Assembly: GCF_910592395.1 (NCBI RefSeq) | Contig: NC_088311.1 | Span: 9,054,501 to 9,118,500 of the forward strand | From: Lineus longissimus | Lineage: Eukaryota; Nemertea; Pilidiophora; Heteronemertea; Lineidae | Direction of reading: 5' to 3' | Length of the DNA stretch: 64,000 nucleotides | In this document: positions 13,101 to 24,612 of the stretch, piece by piece | Position numbering within the stretch: the stretch's first letter is position 1 | How the letters are laid out: each line of letters starts with the position of its first letter | Notes under the pieces: generated by a model | What the model saw: the letters and a program-made list of their open reading frames with translations, nothing else | What the model was told of the DNA's origin: nothing | Database searches by the model: none | Translations under genes and position numbers: made by a program

Positions 13101-14063
13101 GAAAAAGTCTTTTGTCGAATATTTTGCCTGTTTGAATGTTCAGTAAACCTTGCATACGTTGTTTATCGGACTAGCATAAACCGTATCCTCGCTCCCAAGT
13201 CCAAGTTCAGTCTGTAAGTGATGTGTACGGATTTCGTATGAACGCACAAAAAGAAAAGGCCCAGTCGAGTTCGACATATGCAAAGTTTACTGCACATTTA
13301 TTTGTAGTTGTTATGTGCATGTCGAAATTGAATCAATATACATGTAATATTTATGTTTATAAAAATGTAATTTGCTAGTCTCCTTCATTGAAAACTCGCA
13401 AGGCAAAAGCAGGTGATTGATCCTTCCGACTGAAGTCAAGAAGTACATGTACTGTTATTGGGACAACTCGAGTGAAGTTCACTGGTTCGATGAGTCAGAG
13501 AGAATCCGCATCAAAAATGGACAAATAATACTTCCATCATTCCTCAGTGGTTAATACGCGTAGCAGGTGATACGGCTAACTAATAATCATGGAAAATGCG
13601 GCTCAAGACCTGCCTACACATTTTCTAACCACTTTCAACGAGATTGCTGTAATCGCCTTATCTCGACATCATCGTCTTGCCCTGCGGTTCTTATCCTAAG
13701 AGAATTGCCATTCACACAGGTGGTTCAGGCCAAAAGCAAAAATCTCAGTATTTACAATCTCTCTGAGTATAGTCGTTTTCTAATGTGGGGAACCATGCAG
13801 GATGCATGGAGATTTATCCTCGAAGTGCAACTCTCTAGTGATCGCCACCTACACTCAGTGCACATTGTACAGTTCGGGTAGTTTGTTGAGGGAATCGACA
13901 ATTCTATACTGCACCACCCCAACCACCGTTATCAGCGTTGAAACCTTCTCCACAACCGGAATCACTGTGGAAAAGCCAACAGCCAAAGCAAAGCAAGCCA
14001 CGAAACACGGTACGCCTTAATTGTACATGTACTTCCAACATCGTACCGTACTCAAAATTTTGC
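10141..14063. other. Gene-free region downstream of the LRR receptor
   Basis: No coding sequence was recognised. A heptamer tandem repeat (acgagct, four copies) lies at 10643-10673. Positions about 12095-12120 carry an atcgat-rich stretch. Polyadenylation of the upstream gene presumably falls here. The first aataaa that I notice is near 11999, about 1.9 kb downstream, which makes it a weak candidate. Confidence 0.4.
10643..10673. repeat. Heptanucleotide tandem repeat (acgagct)n
   Basis: Four perfect copies of the 7-base unit acgagct plus a partial copy. It is a simple microsatellite. Confidence 0.8.
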
Positions 14064-14190
14064 AACTTGTTGATTGATGCTGCTTGCTTTTGACCAGAAA
14101 CATCCTTCCAGCAACATTTACAACTTGATGATTGTTGCTGCTTGTTTCTGACCAGCTACATTGGCAATGTGTTGATTGTTGCTGATTGGT
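14064..14190. repeat. ~60-bp minisatellite, about two copies
   Basis: The unit contains acttg(t/a)tgattg(a/t)tgctgcttg followed by t(t/c)tgaccag. It is repeated about twice with a degenerate third copy ending near 14190. Copies differ by scattered substitutions. No coding frame is kept. Confidence 0.6.
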
Positions 14191-14939
14191 TGAGACAAGC
14201 CGCATCGTTCGTCTGCCCTGCCAACTCGTGATTTCTTCAGTAGTTTACGTGTGTGCTTCAACGTAGTAGCACCATCCATCTAATCAGGAAATATGAGAAA
14301 ATGGGATATCCGCGATTTCGCTTGTCCGATACGGCGCTAATGCTGCGTCTCCCCCATTCAGTCCCCTATATGAATACTAAAAGTACACGAAAAAGATCAT
14401 GAAATACATCCATAGGCCTATCTTTTGCTGACAGAGAGAGAAAACCGTCTGTGGTTTCGCCTGGTAGATAAATATACTTTATACTTATACTTAATAGGCC
14501 TTCTAACTTGGGACACATGAATGTACCCGAAAATGATGAATGAACTATATATCAATATCGCGACGAAAAGAACAGAAGTCAACAGTTACGGCTAGTCAAC
14601 TTAATCACCCCCATTCAGACGGTTTTACAGGCAAACTGATTTATTCATCGTCATGCCAAACATGAAACCGTTTGGCCGTAGAGAACGCAATGAATATCTT
14701 AGACACGCAAAGTGAATCTTCTACAATTCTCCCCCGAGATATTACATGCTTTATTTTATTATGGCCAATTTGTAAGAGGTATAGAACGTCTGCAAACTGG
14801 TGAGCATTTTCAATACGAGGTCATTATAACTATAATGACATGTAAATGTATATCTTCCGATTTGAGACGGGTTTTTTTCTTTCATATACACTGCAGCGGG
14901 GTTATGTTGACATATCATGGCGGACCAGCTATAGATATC

Positions 14940-15300
14940 CTTAAAGGCCAGTGCCATTCGTTAAGTATTTGAAATTTGTAATTGAATGTGAAAATTTTAA
15001 ATTATACACATTGTACAAATTCGCACTGATGAATGTCAACAATTCCGTTGTGTAGACAGATGTACAAATACACATACTGACTTTGTGTGTAATATTTGAT
15101 ATTTGTTGCAGAGATATAGTTTTGAGCCCTATTGTTTTCTCTCATTCGTTTCCTGCCATACACAAGACTTTTATATGAAGAGAAGAAGAGATCTGCACTT
15201 CTATTTTCCTGGACCACCAGTAATTACCAAAGGTGTACTCCTTTGGCTGCGAAAATCCCTACCAGTTTTGAAAAACGCTCCTTATAAATGTAGCTCCATC
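14940..15300. repeat. Dispersed repeat, shared with 40390-40700
   Basis: Segments match a second copy inside TRP gene A. Shared pieces, in the same order, include ttccttaaaggcc-like, tgtagacaga(t)acaaa(c)ac, and ctgca(c/t)ttctattttc(c)tgg(a)cca(c)cagtaa. This argues for an interspersed repeat family, probably a degraded SINE or MITE. Boundaries are approximate. Confidence 0.5.
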
Positions 15301-17114
15301 AGTCAAAACGACTGCTTCTCTAGAAATCTCGCCTGGCTATAAGTTGAATGCACGGTGTGCCCAAAAAACGTCCAGACTAAATGATTTCACCAAATAGACC
15401 TTTATTAAATTAAAAGGCGCATAAATCATCTGACATGGCTGACTCAACAGGTGGTTAAAATCCATACTGCTATTTTGAGACCAGCTACGCAGACACTACT
15501 TTCGTAAGCAAGTAGGATTTTTGGTTGGGACATCCAGTGTATTTTCCAACCGTGTGTATGCACTTTCCATCAATCTTCATCTCACCTTATCCGAATCTAC
15601 ACTCCGGACGCAATGGACCGGCTCCGTTCCTCATCGCAAGGAGACCCAATTAGGATGACGCAATTGCCTGCCCCGGGAGTCCAGTCCGAGTTCTGACCCG
15701 CAACTCGGTTTCAGTTTAAGGTGCATGGACCAATCAACAATCTCGAAATAGATTCGTTCGTTCACCGGATATGTTTTTATAAATTCTATTGGTCTCTAAA
15801 TCACTATCGATGCTGACATGATCTGCTAATCAGAAAGTTTGCCATTCAGAAAGTTATCTCAAGCCGAATATTATTTTAACTTGACTTTCTTCAAAGCACT
15901 GCACCTACCAAGTCTACTCTAAATAAACGTCTACTTGAGTTTCAGTGGCGTGTATATTTGAATTAAAGTAAATGTCAATATGCCCTTGTCCCATTGAACT
16001 GGCGACATGGCCGATTTAATGGCACTTTTAAAGTTAGGTTATGTAAACAGTGACTTTTTATATCAGAAGAGTACAAATGGAAAATGTATGTGAGATTCTC
16101 GTCTGCTGAATGAGATCAAAACAACCTTTTTTTTTTACTACAAACTTGGCTTTGTCCCACTTGTTTTTATCCCGTTCATCAGACGGTCCTGGCGAAATGG
16201 TGAAAAGTACGTGTCAAACCAAGCAAGCCCATGTAATGGGATGACGATTTTATAAGGAACGTGTCCAGTATGTTGGTCGAACTGGGATTTATTCTGGACT
16301 GGGCGGAGCCGAGTGAGTGGTGAATGGGAGTCCCTTGACTAAATCCGTGGTCGCAGTGATTGCGGAAATGCCATAATGTTAGTGTGGAGAGCTCACTCTT
16401 CGAAATTTGTGATGTTCTATAACCTGGGTTCTACCATTAGAAAGCTATCCAATGAGTCTAGACATCGTCTATTCATTTCCTTGCTGTAACTTGACCGACT
16501 TATCCCCGGCTTGCTGGTAGTGACTTTGTCCTCGTAAGAGAGATTTTGAATGAATATTTGAAACTTCACACATGAGCAACACAGTAATCACGACAAGGGC
16601 TTTTAATGTTTCCATCTTCAAAACAGAGGTGAGGTTGGAAGCGCTAATATTACAATGAACTGCATTTTCACACCCTCAAAACATGTGGAGAAGAGGCCTA
16701 TGATTTACAGGGTGGCACCCGAACCCTTTTATGCCATATTGACGTGTTCCATACGCCAACTCCATCTCATGGTTGTCGTTTCAACCAGGTCCAAGGGTAT
16801 ATTGTCGGTCGACAATTGTATGTTTCGTCATCCATTCCTGTGCCAATTCAGTAACGTCATACTCGTAAACCGGCGTTTAAACATAGAAGTTCGAGGAATC
16901 ATGGAAATCGTCATCGAAAAATGCATTCACATACCCTACGTTCTTCGTCTTTCGTAGTTCTTCGTAAGAGTTGCGAAACCTCACTTATTGAGAATTTAGT
17001 GTACCAACCGAATCTTGCTCTTCCTGTTTGCGACATATCTTCAGTCTCTGCGACATGTCTTCAGTCCCAGGCCAATAAAGCGTAAAATACATGTATTTAC
17101 CCTTTGGTTGCATT
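15301..17114. other. Gene-free stretch
   Basis: No gene was recognised. A reading frame at 16655-16957 (+, 100 codons) and its complement show no family signature. Nothing else is distinctive. Confidence 0.4.
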
Positions 17115-17360
17115 AAAGTGGACGATAGGCAAGAGCCGGGGGGGGGGGGGTTATACTGGCCATCTTCGGGTGGCTAATATGCACCCTAACGACACTAAGT
17201 CATGTTTGATGCAGCACTGGATATATTCCTCGTGCAAGTGTGAATAGCTTTAACGTAAAATGAGATTGGAGAGACCCCTGTTGGTTACTTTGTATAACAT
17301 TATCTTGCGGCATACCCAGCTGCTGCCTGTGGGCTTGGAGAGTTCCTTTAAATTCCACCA
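17115..17360. repeat. Dispersed repeat, shared with 35588-35812
   Basis: The copy begins aaagtggacgataggcaag, runs through gcagcactg.atatattcctcgt.caag.gtgaat, and ends near agctgctgcct. The same blocks in the same order occur at 35588-35812. The opening resembles aaagggggaccataggcagg at about 58853, a third fragment. A run of 12 or more G at about 17138-17150 lies near the start of this copy. The family is not identified. Confidence 0.65.
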
Positions 17361-18882
17361 AGAAACCACTGATTCTCGAGTCATAAAGCAGCGGAGGCGT
17401 CTCAAGGAATGATTTTTATCAGTTACGATTCGATCGGGGCCAATTATTCTCTTCCGCAATTTTACCCCGGAGCTGAGAAGCCGGTTTATCACGGCAGAAA
17501 CGACGTGAGGCGTATCCCGGCTCGTATTTATCACCGCGGGGTATGGAACGGAGAACAACGCGGAGAATTGAGACATAAACGTATTTCATTGCGTTTCTGG
17601 CCGAAAAAAAATCCCAACAAACATCTTTTTTTTTGCAGTTCCTATGAATAGATTTCTTGGTTATTAAGTTGTTGTACAGGAAGTGAGCTGCGGCGCAGTA
17701 GCCGAGACAACATTGTTAAAATATTTGCACATTTAATGTATTTCGTGAAATCTGTGAAAACGCGGCTGTAGGACAAATTCCTGATTTTTAACCCCATACT
17801 CCTCGCAGAGAACTGTGACGAGGCCTTGTATTATGTCTGTGTGGCGAATGGTTTAACCAGACGATATCTACTACATTTTGTATTTAACTCGTTAATACCG
17901 AAAGTGCAGAAACACACTGCGTATACCTACATGCATAACATATTTTACGTCTGGTGCAAAGCTTGGATACTGTATAGTTTGACCAATCAATGACTGGTTC
18001 TGAATATTATATTCAAGTTAGATATAAACCTTTCCAGAAATGGGGCGCTGAGTGTCCGAAATAGTGATGCCATAAGGGGAAACTAGGCCTTATGGTGGAG
18101 GGACAAAGGAGATAGTCATGGTTGACCAACACACTTGATTGCCTTTGATGACGGACAAGGGGGAAAAAGTTAGTTCCAATGCAAGCCACCAATTTCGGGA
18201 AGCATGTATAGGGATGCCCGATGCCATTAAACTTGTTCAATAGATAGACAATGGGGTGGCGACACCAAGTTGTCTGATCGTTGCGACATCATCTTCCGGT
18301 TCGGACTTTGTTTCGATATTGTTGTAATGAACCGATCTGAGATATGTGAAACTACATGTAGGGAATGAATATTCTTCTCCCTGATTGAAACACAAGTATG
18401 GAAAAGATGCTATAACGATAGTCAATACCCCAGATTAGTTGGTGTATTTTTCCGAATATGGATTAGAGAGCTGTATTTGATTCCCTGTTCTGGAGCCGAG
18501 AACGATGTCATCGAAAGCGCTTGCTCCCAAATTTCACAACATCTCGTTTTGTAAAGTGAGGTTAAGTGGAGTCTCTGTACCATTTTAAAACGATTTTCTC
18601 GCAATGCCGTAACAATAACTGAGAGCACGGATTTTGCGTTCGAGACTTCGGAACACGTTCCCGGATTCTCGGCCTGTTCCGGAACAGTGGAGAACAGGAA
18701 GTAGAATGTACATCCAGTGTGTTAGGCCAAGTTATATGTGAAATCATTTCCCCGAATCGATGCTTTCATGGTCCGAGTATCTCGTGTTGCTCCGCCGAAT
18801 GTTCGTTGCCCGAGTCTCAGACCAACTCATCCCGTCAACTCATCAACGGCAGTCTGGGAATCTGCCATCGTGTCCGACCATC
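17361..18882. other. Gene-free stretch downstream of the Toll-like receptor gene
   Basis: No coding sequence was recognised. This is the 3' side of the minus-strand Toll-like receptor. I found no aataaa on the minus strand within about 300 bp of its stop codon. Confidence 0.4.
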
Positions 18883-21591
18883 CTAGTACCCAGCGTAAAT
18901 TGCTTTTGTCCTTGAAGGGTTCAACTCTCCAAGCAACACAAGTCGTAGATTCTTCCAGAAATCCTCAGTATAACCTTGACCTTGAGGCCAATGGAGGCGG
19001 ACCACGTGACGTATAAGTCGCTTATAGCTGAGAGGTGCTTGGTCCATCGTGGTTATCCTTTCCTTGAGCACCAGAATAGGCTCAGGGCAGCCCTTCTCGA
19101 GGTACATAACCTCGGCCTGTGTCATCATGTAGTCCGATTTCTCCCAGCTAAGAAATTCATCGGTGACGATAAAGATAACGTGACTGCTGTGCCCGAAGCC
19201 ACCTTCCACCAAGTCGATGACTTCCGGTCGGCCAGAAACTTGGAACTCTCTATCAACCGTAGCAACTCTGAAAGCAACATCTTTAGACTGTTCCAGTTCT
19301 GGACGGAATGTATGTTCCACCCATCTTTGTTCTTGGGGCATGTATGCGATGAATACGTCGTAGCTATGACGACGCGATAAAGGTATGTAACCAGGCCGTG
19401 GGCGTTCCCTTTTACGCTTAAGTTTTCGGATGACGTACCAGTAACGGATTGACAGACGCTTTCGATAGGCGACGACTGAGAGGGATACTGATAAGCAAAA
19501 TAAAAGTACGAGGGATGTTGAGAGTGCTACAATGGCCCGATGGTTTTCGCAGTCTAACCACGTTGGAAGAAAACTTTCAAGTCGATGACCAACATGCTTT
19601 GGTGGGCTCCGACAAGGCTCGGAGTAACTTTCGCAAATCGCGTCCTTCGGAATAACGAATTTGCTGCGACTTAGCCAATAAGTGAAGCCCCTCAATTTGC
19701 AGTTACACGCGAAACTGTTTTCCCACATTAGTAAGGTTTGCAAATTCGTCAGCGTCGTAAAAACCTTACCCGAAATATAAATCAGCTGGTTATTGCGAAG
19801 GTCGAGGCTACGCAACCTACGTAAGGTACTGAAGACAACACTGCCAATGGCTGTGATGGCATTCGATGACCAATCAAGCTCTTCTAATTCGGCTTGGTTT
19901 TGGAAGATCACCACCGGGTAGTCGTGTTTGAATAGACTATCAGCTAGGTTCAGCCGCTTGAGGCCCTTGAGAGGCTTAAAAACATACTTTAAATCCTCCC
20001 TGTCGACGGCGCCGATGTCCGTGTCGTTTAAATCCAGTTCTTCGATATGTTCTAGCCCGAGAAACGCATCCCTAACGTTGCTTATCCAAGTGAAGAAGGG
20101 GAAATAATCCGCGTTATTGCTACTCAAGTCGAGCTGTTTCAGACATGGGATGTGTGTCTGCCACAAAGTCATGTTGACACCCACCTTGTATTCCGATATT
20201 GTGATGTTCCGCAAGATCAGTTGCCTAAAACCAACACAATGTTCTATTCGCAGTTGAATTGATGCGTTGACACAAGACAGGTTTAGAGAACGAAGATTTT
20301 CCACTTCGGTTATGTTCAGTTGGTGGTTGCGTTTGCCAGCGATGTTGTTAGACAGGTCGAGGGTTCGAAGCGATTTCAAACCATGCACACGCAGGTTGTC
20401 TAACGACGCATAGTTGAGACTGAGGTGCTCTAGATTTTTCAGAATACCCGTGAAGTTACTTGGAACGTATTTGACATCATATGCACAATCCCGAAGATAA
20501 AGCCCCGTGAGGTTCACAAGCTTCCTAAAAGGATTCGTTGGACCTACATTGGGGTGATGAAAGTTCGCTTCAACCACAAGTTCCTTCAAGTCGACTTCCT
20601 CGAAAGCATCGAAAGTAACATACTTATATGACATAGATTTTGCGCTTTTTGGCTTCCTCACGACTAGTTTCTCAACAAGTTTGCCTTTCAGCGCGCCTCC
20701 AATATCATCAAGATGTGTGCTGTTCCAAACTGTGATTGACAGCATGGATATGTTCGTGACCTTTGACCCAGCAAAGGAAAAGGTCTCAGTGAAGTTAAGG
20801 TTGTTTCCGTCAAGAATCAACTCCGAGGCGTTGTTGATAAGGTTCGTTAACCCCCTCACGACGCTGATGTTACCATGTTTACGGGATGAGTCTCGGGAAG
20901 CGTGTAAGTCTAGTTTGGAAAGCTGCAAATTCTCCCCAACACCTTTGATACTGGCCCAAATAGAGAAGTCTTCGAGTAGACAATCACCAAGAATTAAGCT
21001 GTTTAATTTCGGTGCCAGTTCCAGGCTTAAGTGACGGATCGGATTGGACGAGAGGTCCAATTGCTCTAAGTTAAGTAACGAGCTGAAGATACTACGATCC
21101 AATTCACTGATCTGTGCCCGGATCAACCGCAGAAAGCGAAGACTTGTCATTCGTTGAAAAGTGTTATTTTCTATTAGGGACACACTGCAATCCTCGATGT
21201 GAAGACCGATAAGACCACTGACCGGAGCTAGGGACTGTTGGTTAAGGACGATTGAGGTCGGCACTGCAGCCCGGCGACACTTCGTGATGTTCAGCTCTTT
21301 GACGGGGATCCGGGAGATGTTTCTGGTTACATTATTGAAGGTTTCTCCTCCCAACCACAGACAAGTCACCCTCTGCAAGCATCTTTGCGCTATTGTGTCG
21401 GTATAGTTGCTAAGTTCGCATCCGTGGTAAAGCTTCTCGACGTGCCTGGTGTTCGAGTATGAAGTCGGCATGGCCAAGAGTAGCACCAGCATCGGGAATA
21501 ACCACGGCCATAATGGAATATTTGTCCCTGGGTTGGTCCTGTCAGCCATTCTCGATGTCACAACCAGAGGGTTACCTGTCCTTGTTGTCAT
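18883..21591 (-). CDS. Toll-like receptor (LRR ectodomain, TM, TIR), intronless
   Basis: A single frame of 902 codons. The likely translation start is Met15 (codon beginning at 21549), because a typical signal peptide (WPWLFPMLVLLLAM) follows it. The upstream Met1 is possible. An N-terminal cysteine cap contains CLQRVTCLW. Leucine-rich repeats extend to about residue 620, and a single C-terminal cap NSFACNC...C...C...C lies at about 625-685, so this is a single-cysteine-cluster type receptor. The membrane span is at about 686-709, followed by a basic juxtamembrane stretch (RKLKRKRERPRP) and the TIR domain at about 743-902. TIR box 1 is YDVFIAY and box 3 FW is present (EDFWKNL). The BB-loop region reads DREFQVSGRPE in place of the usual RDxxPG, so the conserved proline is absent. 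TIR domains recruit MyD88-type adaptors in innate signalling. The gene converges with the LRR receptor at 7924-10140. Confidence 0.95.
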   Translation of the reverse strand: MTTRTGNPLVVTSRMADRTNPGTNIPLWPWLFPMLVLLLAMPTSYSNTRHVEKLYHGCELSNYTDTIAQRCLQRVTCLWLGGETFNNVTRNISRIPVKELNITKCRRAAVPTSIVLNQQSLAPVSGLIGLHIEDCSVSLIENNTFQRMTSLRFLRLIRAQISELDRSIFSSLLNLEQLDLSSNPIRHLSLELAPKLNSLILGDCLLEDFSIWASIKGVGENLQLSKLDLHASRDSSRKHGNISVVRGLTNLINNASELILDGNNLNFTETFSFAGSKVTNISMLSITVWNSTHLDDIGGALKGKLVEKLVVRKPKSAKSMSYKYVTFDAFEEVDLKELVVEANFHHPNVGPTNPFRKLVNLTGLYLRDCAYDVKYVPSNFTGILKNLEHLSLNYASLDNLRVHGLKSLRTLDLSNNIAGKRNHQLNITEVENLRSLNLSCVNASIQLRIEHCVGFRQLILRNITISEYKVGVNMTLWQTHIPCLKQLDLSSNNADYFPFFTWISNVRDAFLGLEHIEELDLNDTDIGAVDREDLKYVFKPLKGLKRLNLADSLFKHDYPVVIFQNQAELEELDWSSNAITAIGSVVFSTLRRLRSLDLRNNQLIYISGKVFTTLTNLQTLLMWENSFACNCKLRGFTYWLSRSKFVIPKDAICESYSEPCRSPPKHVGHRLESFLPTWLDCENHRAIVALSTSLVLLFCLSVSLSVVAYRKRLSIRYWYVIRKLKRKRERPRPGYIPLSRRHSYDVFIAYMPQEQRWVEHTFRPELEQSKDVAFRVATVDREFQVSGRPEVIDLVEGGFGHSSHVIFIVTDEFLSWEKSDYMMTQAEVMYLEKGCPEPILVLKERITTMDQAPLSYKRLIRHVVRLHWPQGQGYTEDFWKNLRLVLLGELNPSRTKAIYAGY

Positions 21592-22747
21592 CCTTTAGAT
21601 AGCCTTAAATGAAAAGAGACAGTCACAAGCATGTACAACAATGTCACTCATAAGAAGAAATGGGAGAGGTTGGGACATTCATTAATCTTCCCCTTCTGGC
21701 AACGAAGTTGTTGGTTCAGAGTAGCCCAAAAGGAGAGTCGACTCCGTTTGATCACAACGTCGTTGGTGGTGCATGTAAAAAGACGTAGGCATACATGTAT
21801 GTGCATTACAACACGAATACGTTGCAACATTGCATATCGCTGCCTCATAAAAGTAGGTCGATCGCTCGTCACACTCTTCAAGTTCTGAGAGACATTCAGC
21901 CCGCGGAACTTCTGAATTCATTTTTTCGCATGATTGTTCAACGGTCAGTGTGGTTTCTGAAACTAGCTTACTGTATTTTTACACTATACAGTGTGGAAGA
22001 TGTCATATCGTCAGCCGGCCATCGGAATATCAATTTGTAATAATTTATACCGTAACTTGCCGGTTGTCGTTTAATTACTCAATGAAGAAGGCTTCGAACA
22101 GATGGTCCTTCAAAGAACTCCTTGAAAAAAAGAATCTTCGAGGGTCTTTGTAGAAGCAAGGGTTGTTGAACAGATAAGACTAGAAGTTAGGCCTCACAAC
22201 CCTCAGTAAAATCAAGGCTTCGTACGGATTGCTTGAAGGAACTCTCACTCTTTTTAGAAGCAATGCGCCGAACATAGGGTCTTTTTGACAGTTATTATCT
22301 GTGATGTAAAGCATCGAACACATTGTCTAAATGAACTTGAGCCATAATGTTGCTCCCAAAAGGCACTGAAATAAGGGCGTACAAACACCCAATATAGCCT
22401 GTGTGCTTGTCGACCGTGATTGTGCAGTTGGCATGTCGGGGGGGGGGGGGGGAGTAGCAGTCAAAAAAGTGGCCTAATAGTATTCGGACAGATTATGGTA
22501 AGTTCAAGACCATTGCCGTCGATAATGTTAGAGATTATACACGCATAATAGAATCCTTTTCCCCCTGACATTCTATCCTGGGACATTTATAACTTTTACA
22601 CCGGGTCTATACTCTTAAGTTAAAACGCTGGTGCATGAATGGTGAATGTGATCACCTTGCACTGAGCTCTATCGTGTCACGTTGTCCATATTCTACTGCT
22701 GTATACCAACGATCGACCATCGCCCGCGTAACAAAAACACCCGCAAA

Positions 22748-22767
22748 CATGCGATTTAAATCGCATG
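22748..22767. repeat. Perfect 20-bp palindrome in a gcgat-rich block
   Basis: The sequence catgcgatttaaatcgcatg is its own reverse complement. The following ~160 bp is dense in gcgat/atcgc motifs in both orientations, as in the interior of a degraded foldback repeat. Confidence 0.6.
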
Positions 22768-24036
22768 CGAGGACAACATCGCTCGTTAGCGGTGGTCATC
22801 GCAGATTGCAGCGACCTGCGAGTCAACATCAAACTCAGCGATTTCCGGTTTTACACTGTACCAGCAGTACCGTCGGCACATAGCAGCGATTTATACATTA
22901 ATCGTATGGAGCCGCGATTTCTTTAAGCAGCGCTTTAGTCTAACACTTATTAGAGTTCTTGGACCCAGACAGCAACGCAAAATGTACTTTTTTACTGTAG
23001 AATAACCCTATATTTAGGTACTCATAGAATTTGGCATAAAACCAAGGGGTAGTTTCGTTTTTGAAGGCCAGGCTCAACCATGTCCCAACTGGGAAGCCAA
23101 GCCATGCCGCTGGGTGTATCAATTCCTCCCCAAAAGGATATTTTAATTAACAAATTAAATTGTTTTTATCCAAGTGTAATCGGAGACAGAAACTTACGTT
23201 ATTCAATGGAATCCAAAGCTCATTTGAATAAAATGGGCCATCGACATGACCGTGCCTGTCGTGGTTGTGTCTACCATTTTGGTTTCGACTTGCTGACAGT
23301 CGAGAAACGATCGCGTGTTATGTTACAATATCGTTCGTTAGCGCACCCGACCGATATTCACTGGCCCGTGCCGTGAGTGTGGACTGGAATATGGAGCCTT
23401 AGCTGAATATACATTGACCTGATTGACGACTACGTGAAAGGAATTGTATTTTGAGTTGGTATAAAACTGGACAAAATATGATAGATTGATGTTTTGTAAT
23501 GAACTGCTAATTGTGAGATGAATGCAGTGCAAATGAATAGATCGTTCCAACGCATCCATGTACAAAGAGCACAATTGGGCTGTGAAATCACTTCCAAACC
23601 GAGAATGGGTTAAAAGCTAAGGTGTAAGCTCTCTGAAAATCTTTGTAATTTGAAGTACCGGAAACCCCGGATGGAAACTATAGGCTTTACGCGTCAAAGA
23701 GAGTCGCGCTTCATCACTCGAGGAAGGGAACTGACTCAGGGATAGAACGCACGATCTCGGACTTGGGTACATGCATAGGCCTTAACTGGCAGTATCGATG
23801 TCCCGTCCGCCTCGAGATGTCACATCCTACATTAAACTTCATTGAAATGTTGGCGCCTGCGGCAGGGAGAGGTTGTCGAAATCACAGTCTGATAAAATTC
23901 AGAAGAAATAGGACGGGTTGTGTGTACATGTACATTTCGATCCGAAGGATCCGTGATCAAACCCGGTGTAGATAAGTTTGACTGAAATATCCTGTCCGGG
24001 GAACAAAGGATTCTACCATGCGCTTTTTATTAATCG

Positions 24037-24088
24037 TACATGTACATGTATATGCGTCATTTGGAAGATTACATGTACATGTACATGT
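24037..24088. repeat. TACATG simple repeats
   Basis: Runs of the hexamer tacatg, itself self-complementary as catgta/tacatg, at about 24037-24050 and 24070-24088. Shorter runs recur through the window (for example 23928, 63727). Confidence 0.7.
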
Positions 24089-24612
24089 AGATTCTAAAAT
24101 CTTGCGGTTGTTAAGGTTTATCCCCGCGGTGAAGCCCTTGCCGTCACCTGGCGAAGACAGTAGCGATCGTTCAGACGGGTCAGAAGTTTCTACATTGTGT
24201 AATGTTTGAGCTGAGCTCACCGGCATGCAGGTGATGAGAAAGCGTTGATGGTCGGGATGGCGCGTACATGCAGTGAGTAGAAAGAGTGGACGGGTTTCGA
24301 AGCGAAATTAAAAGTCTATACATAAAACTCACTTCTACATAAACATGTATAAACTTACCAAAGACGTGTCAGATGAAAAGAAAGTCCCAAAATGCGAAAT
24401 CGGATTGATTTGTACAAGGATAAACCCAATACATCAACCCTCTCAAATATCAGGATGTTTTTTGTCCCACAACTCGAAAACAAATTTAACCGGTATAAAC
24501 ATGCAGCTCTTTTGAGTGGCATGGAAGTCGTGACACGAAAACAGGAAGACAAGAGTATCCCTTAGAAAAGAAATCATGCACTCTTGACAATAGTACTTTT
24601 CCTGCTATCGAA

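Larger units (their letters stand above)
21592..24612. other. Gene-free stretch upstream of the Toll-like receptor
   Basis: No gene was recognised. It holds a poly-G run at about 22438-22452, a perfect 20-bp palindrome (22748-22767) inside a gcgat-rich stretch to about 22930, and TACATG simple repeats at about 24037-24088. A TATA-like tataaatta on the minus strand near 22045-22053 lies about 450 bp upstream of the receptor ORF; its use is unproven. Confidence 0.4.
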
